From Viola odorata (lineage: Eukaryota; Streptophyta; Magnoliopsida; Malpighiales; Violaceae): a stretch of DNA of 64,000 nt. The stretch's first letter is position 1. Each line of letters opens with the position of its first letter. The stretch spans positions 64,764,327-64,828,326 of the forward strand of contig OY829539.1 in assembly GCA_963691705.1 (NCBI GenBank). The letters are read 5' to 3'. A program made the translations under genes and the position numbers. The notes below the pieces were generated by a model. That model was not told the origin of the DNA. It saw only the letters and a program-made list of their open reading frames with translations, and made no database searches. This document shows positions 57,395 through 64,000 of this stretch, one piece after another.

Positions 57395-58848
57395 AAAATT
57401 TACCAAAATTTTTATTCTCACACTCAATTAGTTTATTTTTACACAAAAATAGTTAAAAAGAAATTATAATATCTTCTCAATTTCTCTTATCAAATTCTCT
57501 TGATATGATAACTTCCATATCTATTACAATTTATTTTTGGAATCAAACATTCTTTTTTCTTTTTCTTTTTTCTCTTTTAAACATTATTTGAGAAAAAATC
57601 TATCTGATATCCAATTTTTTTTTTCAGTATAAAATTTAACTCTAATTTTTTATCCTTAATAACTTCACACCCAATGTTTATTCTCTTACACATTGGTCAT
57701 AAAATACCTGCAAAGACTCAGTTTTGAAGGGTTAATACACCCCATATTTGTCATTTTATTTTAATCAGTCTCAAATATTTTTTCTATTTTTATCAGTCCC
57801 AAATATTTTATTCATTAGTTCAATACAATTGTAAAAAAAAAATTATTAAAGGAGACAAACTCCATTAGATTTTATTATTTTAATAACTTTTTTGTGACAA
57901 TCAGGTCTCACATGTCAGAAAATATTTTTAAAAATATAGGAAATTAAGAAAGATCTAATAAAATAGGAAAAATATTTTTTAAAAACTATAGAAAATTAAG
58001 AAAAAATTAATAAAATAAGAAATATATTTTTTGAAAAAGAGGAGAATATTTTTAAAAATATAGAAAAATATTTTAAAAAATACATGTAAAACTTGATAAT
58101 TCATTTCGAAATTAAAGAAAACCAGAAAATATAAAAATAAAATTATATTTTTTTAATTTTCTGGTTTTCTTTAATTTCAAAGTGAATTATCAAGTTTTAC
58201 ATATTTTTTTTATTTTTATAAAAATATATTTTTTATTTTATTTTATTTTTCTTAATTTTCTATAGTTTTTGAAAATATTTTTCCTATTTTATTAGATTTT
58301 TTAAAATTTTCTATATTTTTCGAAAATATTTTTTGACACGTGAGACGTGATTGTCAAAAAAAATTATTAAAATAATAAAATTTAGCGGAATTTGTCTCTC
58401 TTAACATTTTTTTAACAGTTGGAACTATATTTAACTAGTGAATAAAATATGTGAGACTAATAAAAATAGAAAAAATGTTTGAGACTGATTAAAATAAAAT
58501 GACAAACGTTTGGGACCGTGGGGTGTATTAACGCTTAAAAACTGAGTTTTTACTAGTACTTTATTACCAATGTGTAACATAATAAAAGTTTGGTGTCAAG
58601 TTATTAAGGATAAAAAATTAGGGTTAAATTTGACACTGGAAAAAAAATTGGATATCAAATAGACTTTTTTTCAAATAATTATTTAAATGTGAAAAAGAAA
58701 AGAAAGTGGTTGATTCCAAAAATAAATTGTAATAGATATGGAATTTATCATATCAAGAGAAATTGATAAGGGAAATTGAGAAGATAACGTAACTTCTTTT
58801 TAACTATTTTAGTGTGAAAATAAGCTAATTGAGTGGGTAAATTAAAGC
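57395..58848. mobile_element. Large foldback element, arms of about 0.7 kb
   Basis: The sequence from CACTCAATTAG (57420) to AATTGAGTG (58830) reads nearly the same on both strands. Inner arms meet at 58089-58199, where AACTTGATAATTCA pairs with TGAATTATCAAGTT around a small AT loop. Matching pairs include TTGATATGATAA (57493) with TTATCATATCAA (58746). No transposase. Confidence 0.85.
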
Positions 58849-60114
58849 TCCCTAAGTTTTCTTAAAAGCTTATAAATAATTAGGATGACGACTTCATCAT
58901 CTACTTGTGTTTGCGGTTGTAATTTCATCGTGAGGGTGCGGCACCAATCAAAATCTGTGGAATGCACACTAGTCTAAAACACAAATTATTTTGCGGAATA
59001 AAAATCAGAAGGAGCTAGTACACCATATTAGCGTAAAATTGTCTAACCAATGAGGGTATAAGGTTCATGATGGCTCACAAATTCGAAGCACCCTAGGATT
59101 CTTCTTTTGTTTCACCATTAGAAGAAACTGAGATTGAGGTTTTAAGGCTTGGAAAGCTTGGGTTTATTGAATTTAACGGTATTTTAGTGTAATTGAACAA
59201 TAAGTTTTGTTTGGTAGATATCAAATTTGGAGTGACTTGGTGAAGATTTGACTAAGTATTTGAGGGTTTTAGGTATTTTAGAGATGAAAATTATAGAAAA
59301 CTATTTTGAGAAAAAAGGAAGGGTTGTATGCTTTTAAACCTAGTGGGACGGTGGACCTTGGTTAAATTAATAAGTGCTATCATCACTTTCACCACAAGGT
59401 TTGTAACCTTTGCTATTAACGACCATCCAAACCTACCGATTAAACGGTTCTCTCTCCTCTTCGTTCATTATTTTGCCTTCGATTCTCCATTCATCTTTCG
59501 TAATTCTAATCGGATTTGATTGTCATAAACAGGTTTGTTGGATTGGAAGAGGCTAGCGGGTGGCGTATAAATCAAGCAATTAGGGTAACAAAGGGAGTAA
59601 TTTGTTTGCTGAATCGTGGTAAGTTTGTCGTTGTAACAAAGGGAGTAACTCGACATTTTACTGATAAGGTATATCCACTATCTAGAGATAAATAATCGCT
59701 AGAATTTCTAATCTCTAATATGTGAGTTTATAATTCACCTAAAAATCTAATTTTTTTAAAAGGACAATTAGTTTTACCGCGACTCACTAAAAACTTAATT
59801 AAGTTTTTTACCAAGGCTCAAGCTTATAACCTGACATAAGCTTTTTAAAAGAGGCAAAGTAGCCTATCACATATCTAATTCAAATGTTAGATTCAATTCT
59901 ATGTCCACTTCGGGGGCGGAGGGAGGAGCGCTAGGGCGAGCCTGATCCCGCTAAGAATTTTCTCCACCCTATATATATATATATTCCCAATACTTTTTTT
60001 CCAATTTTTTTTTGTTTCCAATTAGATATCAATTTGATTAAGCACTAAATAAAATCTTAATTTTATTTATTTATTTCCTTAATAGGTGTAGATTTTATAC
60101 TCCTAAGCCTACTA
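58849..60114. other. Intergenic, no recognised gene
   Basis: Short frames at 59328-59519 and 59468-59656 have no recognisable domain. Nothing else seen. Confidence 0.45.
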
Positions 60115-60276
60115 TCCTCACACCCAAAATTATTATCCCCACACTACACTTTTGATCTATGAATTTACTTCACTACCCATATTTAAGTATTAAAATTTTG
60201 CCATAAAATATAATAAAAACTAATGTTGTAATTTTTCAAGTCAAAGGGTATGAAAGTAATAATTTGGGTGTGAGGA
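60115..60276. mobile_element. Stowaway/mariner-like MITE (162 bp)
   Basis: The ends TCCTCACACCCAAAATTATT and the inverted TAATAATTTGGGTGTGAGGA pair over 20-21 bp with one extra A, and TA flanks each side (60113-60114 and 60277-60278). Confidence 0.7.
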
Positions 60277-60943
60277 TAACATTACCTTTATAAGAAAAAT
60301 TCTATTTATTTCCATAACTACAAATACAATCCTTTACATTTATTTATGTTATTATTTTTATTTAGTAATAAATATTTTGAGTTGACAATAATTGTTAAGA
60401 ATTTAACAAAGTTTACCACAAAAACACAATTATTCTATAAACTTTCTATTTGTTATACCCATTATATATTTCAATTACTACACGAGAAATAAAATTTACT
60501 TTTAAGATAAGAAGAATTATATTAAATGATTAGTGTAAACGAATCCTCTCCTTAGGGCTCGATGATGCTCGAATAAGTTAAGTTTCATATTCAGAAAGGG
60601 TAAATAGAACATCTATGGACCGAAAATATTATTAGTTCAACCTATCTTTTAACCATAAAATAATTCTTAATTTTGACTCCCAAACAAAAATTTCTAGCTC
60701 CGCCTATGATCCACTTACAACGAGGATGCTACCTTTAACCCAAGAAAAAATATGATTATTCTTAAACATTCACAAGTATTGAAACTTAAATCTAATACAA
60801 GTGGATTATAAGGAATCTAAACAAGATATATAAGCTTCAAGAAAAAAACACTTACTCAATCAAGTGAACCAAAGGATTCTTGAACAAGAGAAATAATATT
60901 GAAAACTTTAGCTTTACTTGAAAAGATTTGAAAAGATGAATAC
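60277..60943. other. Intergenic, no recognised feature
   Basis: AT-rich, no gene. Confidence 0.45.
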
Positions 60944-61657
60944 TGTTAGCCCAAGGGCAACTTACTCTTGTTTTGATGATTTTAGACACACAAACTAATT
61001 AGTAATACTAATGCAATTTGAAGTTAAAGTGTGTGTAGTTTGCGATTAAATGGAAAAGAGGCAACGAATCAAAGTATCGTAAGCTTGAAGATCAAGTGTA
61101 CATTAGGACCTTAATCATGTAAGTATGATTCTATTTAACACTTGATTTATGTACATTAATACCTCAAGAGTTTGAGTCAAAAGGTTTTATGCGAAAATGA
61201 ATTTCGAAAAGAGTTTTTACATTTTCGTCAGGCTTAAAACGCCATAGCGTTTTGTCAAAACGCTATAGCGTTTTGCTACTGGAAAGTTGGAAAACTCCTA
61301 GGAGCGTTTTGCTCCTGGAATGGAGAGATCGTTCCAGTAGCAAAACGCCATAGCGTTATCCCAAAACGCCATAGCGTTATCCCAAAACGCCATAGCGTTT
61401 TGCCCAACGGCTAGTTTTGTATAATAGCTCTTTTGACCACTATGAACGGATTTTTGGGTTCCTTGCTTTCTTGTCTGCACTACAACTGATCTAAAACTAT
61501 ATAAACTCATCCTAGATGAGTTAGAACTTAACTAGAATACATAGAACACAAGAAAGATTTAGAAAGCTCTCATACTCTTTTAAAAGACAAAAAATCTGAG
61601 TTTTTGCAAAACCTTATAACTTGATTCTTTCACAACGCAAGTGATATAGTGTTTAAA
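60944..61657 (+). mobile_element. LTR-like block with clustered palindromes
   Basis: It begins TGTTAGCCCAAGGG, an LTR-like start, and holds five copies or near copies of CAAAACGCYATAGCGTTTTG at 61236-61402. It runs up to the start of element B's LTR, which may have inserted in it. The superfamily and the right end are unknown. Confidence 0.4.
61236..61402. repeat. Cluster of 20-bp palindromes
   Basis: Copies at 61236-61254, 61256-61275, 61341-61357, 61363-61378 and 61383-61402. The one at 61256-61275 is the perfect palindrome CAAAACGCTATAGCGTTTTG. A related GGAGCGTTTTGCTCC lies near 61311. Confidence 0.85.
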
Positions 61658-63569
61658 TGTGTGTTTTTCTTATTGATTTTAGTCCCATTTTGAGCATGAT
61701 ACTTCTCATTTGCTCCTGTTTTCACCTTATTTGCAGAATTAGACTAAAAATGAGGAATTTGAGGAATTGTTAGCTTTTTGGAGGATTTTATGCACAATTT
61801 ATCGTCGAGACCTGGATGACATATTTTGCAGTCGAGACCTGGTCGAGACCTCCATGTCATTTTCATTGTCGAGACCTCGACACCTTGAAGATTCCAGAAG
61901 CTTCCTTTCCTTTCTAGATCATGTCAGTTGACTCTGAGGAATATTCTCTGAAAGTGCACTCACTATTTTCGTGCATTTCCCCATGCTACCATCTGTCAAT
62001 CGCACTTACTTCCCTTCCTCCATGTGGCCACGTCTCGATCGCACTCACCTCCTTTGGCTCATGCTGTCACATGGTTGTGTAGAGAATATTCTTGTCCAGA
62101 GCATCTGCCCAGACTTTGTTCCCCACTCTTGTAATATTTTATCTGTCTGTCCAGACCCTGACAATATTTTCCCCCATGCTGTGTCAGGACCCAGACGAAT
62201 ATTCCTGACAATATTCCTGACTTGAGCATCTGTCCAGGCCCTGTCAGCTCCACTCTTGTATTTGTTTAATTAGCTGAATTCCTTTTGTTCCCCATGTGTG
62301 TATGGGTGATTTTATTAGTTTATTTCCTCTTGTGGATGTTCCTCCCTATAAAAGAGAAGTCTTCATTCATTGTGAAAGGGAAGAGAATCACACATACTGA
62401 ATTAGAGAGAGAAAAACGAAGACACAAACTACACTCTCTCTTTTCCTTAGTCTGAAATTATTAGTTAGTTTTATTTAGAGGTTTTGAAGGGCTTGTTCGT
62501 CCTTCTTGTTGTCGAGGCCTCGACCAGCTTTCCTTCAATCCGGAGCTTTGAGCTCCGGCCGGTATTTAATACAATTTTCTCCTTCTTTATTTATTTTCCT
62601 TCTATGTTTTTGTCAATTACATCTATTTATCATTTATCCATGAATATGAGTAGCTAAATCCTTCTTCTTAGCAAGGGTCATTAAGGGTTGCGAGGTCTAG
62701 ACATGAGACTTGAATGATCTTCATATGTTTTTGATTGTATTTGATTATTGGCCGAATTTAATCTATGTTTTGTGAGTTATGTTAAGTGATTAATTGCCTC
62801 TTAATATATCTTTTAAAACTAATGTCATTCCTTTGGGTAATAACTAACGTGAGGGTCAAGGGAAGTAGTAGGCAACTAGATTGATGTTTGATCATATTAA
62901 TCCTCTCATCTAGGGCAAGTAATCAATCTGGTCTGATTTTTCAGTGTCGAGACCTGGACGTGTCTTCTCTCAACTTCATGGGCTCCCTGAGTATTGTCAC
63001 CATAAGCGTACCTTGGTGAACGGCAGAGTGTCAAGATCTCATCCATAAGCGTACCTTGGGTTTGGTTTCTATTAAGAAGAGAAGTAGGAGACCTAAGCGC
63101 ACCTGGTCTCTATAGCATGTCTATAGCCTAGAACAAAATATTTTCGCGTCAATGACTGTCGAGATCTCGACGTAACCTTGTGTACCCTTGCTAGGAACTT
63201 TTCTCCCATTTGATTCTATCTCTCTCTCTACTATTTTTATCATTGCTATTTATTGTGATTTGTATGATTTCCTCTGTGTGTTGGTTATTAATTTGATTGG
63301 TTTGATTTAATCGCTTTATTTACTTTTATTGTCTTTGTTAGCTCTCAAGATCATCTTGCTAGTAGATACGTCTACTAGCGTAAAACCCCCCTTTGTTACT
63401 GATTTCGTATGCTCTTGCTGCAGATTCTTCCTTGTCATACGTCGAGACCTCGACGTCAACGCTTTGTCCCTGTGGATCGATCCCTTTGCTACTATACACA
63501 AGCTTATTTGTGCATCTAGGCCTAGGGTTATAAATTGTATTTTTGAGCGTGCTTCGACGGCCGCTATCA
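61658..63569 (+). repeat. 5' LTR of element B (about 1.9 kb)
   Basis: It ends CCGCTATCA at 63569. It contains about nine copies of a 14-bp palindrome GTCGAGACCTCGAC or variants: 61804, 61831, 61842, 61868, 62511 (perfect GTCGAGGCCTCGAC), 62946, 63158 (perfect GTCGAGATCTCGAC) and 63441. Another at 63682 lies beyond the LTR. Confidence 0.75.
62347..62354 (+). promoter_or_regulatory. TATA box of element B LTR promoter
   Basis: TATAAAAG in CCTCCCTATAAAAGAGAAG. About 50 bp downstream is the purine-rich GAATTAGAGAGAGAAAAACG, so transcription probably starts near 62375-62385. Confidence 0.6.
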
Positions 63570-63574
63570 AATTT

Positions 63575-63592
63575 TGGCGCCGTTGCCGGGGA
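63575..63592 (+). other. Primer-binding site of element B, tRNA-Asp
   Basis: TGGCGCCGTTGCCGGGGA, 18 bases complementary to the tRNA-Asp(GTC) 3' end, 5 bp after the LTR. Confidence 0.9.
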
Positions 63593-63624
63593 CAAACGGA
63601 TACTGATTTCTTTGTTTTGTTTGT

Positions 63625-63720
63625 ATGACTAGGAGATCTGCACCAGACCCACTCTTTCTTCAAGACATCGCCTTCTTCTGTGTCGAGACCTCGATATTGA
63701 AAGGCCTTCTCTTGCCCTAG
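63625..63720 (+). CDS. Short 31-codon frame at the gag start position of element B
   Basis: It begins MTRRSAPDPLFL, like the MTRSS starts of the gag genes in elements A and C, but ends at TAG after 31 codons. It could be a truncated gag start or an upstream frame that controls translation. A palindrome copy (63682-63695) lies in it. Confidence 0.4.
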   Translation: MTRRSAPDPLFLQDIAFFCVETSILKGLLLP

Positions 63721-63751
63721 ATGACTTCATTTTTTTTTATTTCTTTCTTAA

Positions 63752-64000
63752 ATGTCTTATTTTAATTCTTATTCTCGCCGAGACTCTTTTGCTCAATACT
63801 ATGATGCAGGCAACTATGATGAGAGGGACATAACCACCTATGGAGGATCCTATGGACCACCACAAGGCGATTATAGCTTATACTATGATCCTTATGCATC
63901 TACCTCTAACCCCTCATGGTGGAATCAAGGAAGTTTCGACTATGGAGTGCAAGCCACACCTGGCTATCAATATTTTCCATCTCCACAACCTCCACAAGAT
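63752..64000 (+). CDS. Element B N-terminal gag region, Tyr/Gly/Pro-rich (cut by the window)
   Basis: From ATG at 63752 the frame is open for 83 codons to the window edge. The product is rich in Tyr, Gly, Ser, Pro and Asp (YYDAGNYDERD, YGGSYGPPQGDYSLYYDPYA), a disordered composition seen ahead of the folded gag domain in some plant Ty3/gypsy elements. The gag core would lie to the right of the window. Position after the primer site supports the call. Confidence 0.6.
   Translation, partial: MSYFNSYSRRDSFAQYYDAGNYDERDITTYGGSYGPPQGDYSLYYDPYASTSNPSWWNQGSFDYGVQATPGYQYFPSPQPPQD

Larger units (their letters stand above)
61658..64000 (+). mobile_element. Element B: 5' part of an Athila/Tat-type Ty3/gypsy retrotransposon
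   Basis: LTR (about 61658-63569), tRNA-Asp primer site (63575-63592), leader, then gag-region frames up to the window edge. The sequence AATTTTGGCGCCGTTGCCGG after the LTR is the same as in element A. The LTR shares TTTATCCATGA(A/G)TATGAGTA with element A's. The exact left end is uncertain because the partner LTR is outside. Confidence 0.85.

Noticed and set aside
61236..61402. CRISPR-like array reading of the repeated palindromes
   Set aside because: Spacing is irregular, spacers are partly absent, and the genome is a plant's.
63316..63663. Minus-strand 115-codon frame over the LTR end and primer site
   Set aside because: It crosses the LTR border and the primer site antisense; no domain.

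Overview
The window is nuclear DNA of a flowering plant, almost certainly a eudicot. The evidence is plant-specific Athila-type Ty3/gypsy retrotransposons primed by tRNA-Asp, plant L1-type LINEs, hAT and other MITEs, short introns with GT..AG borders in AT-rich DNA, and a coiled-coil NB-ARC LRR resistance gene. It carries no bacterial features.

Layout. 1-18181 is a nest of two Athila-type elements in opposite orientation. The older one (element C, minus strand) has decayed pol at 1-2192, gag at 14933-16729 and one LTR at 16781-18181; its other end lies left of the window. A young complete element (element A, plus strand, 2193-14792) is inserted in C's protease region, with 1521-bp LTRs that differ at only two positions and a 5-bp target duplication GTCCC. 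Element A has one intact gag-pol frame (1885 aa), a second gene downstream of pol that is broken by one in-frame stop, and about 20 copies of a palindromic motif spread through LTRs, coding frames and spacers. 18182-38286 is AT-rich, repeat-dense DNA. It holds a 5'-truncated LINE (20003-22634), a second LINE fragment (34707-36171, minus), dispersed and tandem repeats, a 1.76-kb element with 25-bp terminal inverted repeats, a perfect 58-bp-arm hairpin (33674-33806) and a probable solo LTR (about 30.9-31.9 kb).

38287-54117 is one large CC-NB-ARC-LRR (NLR) gene, modelled here with 12 exons and 3102 codons of protein. Its C-terminal part is built from repeated LRR exons that are all in phase 0, produced by tandem duplication of a unit of about 3.27 kb; one stretch of about 1.1 kb is identical between two copies. 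Its 3.7-kb intron holds MITE and foldback insertions. Just past its 3' end, on the minus strand, are the first exons of a SWAP70-like PH-domain gene (54794-55490), with the rest of that gene missing. 55840-61660 has a hAT-type MITE with a perfect 8-bp target duplication, further MITEs, a 1.45-kb foldback element and an LTR-like block with clustered palindromes. From about 61660 to the end is the LTR, primer-binding site and 5' gag region of a third Athila/Tat-type element (element B).

The most unusual signal is that each LTR-type element here carries its own family of short palindromes: A has GTCTTGGCCAAGAC-like pairs 12 bp apart, B has GTCGAGACCTCGAC-like sites, C has ATCCCAGGYCTGGGAT, and the 61.2-kb block has CAAAACGCYATAGCGTTTTG. 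In element A the same DNA motif lies in coding sequence in different reading frames, so it is conserved as DNA and not as protein. Exon models, truncations and element boundaries were read by eye; no alignment or database search was run.
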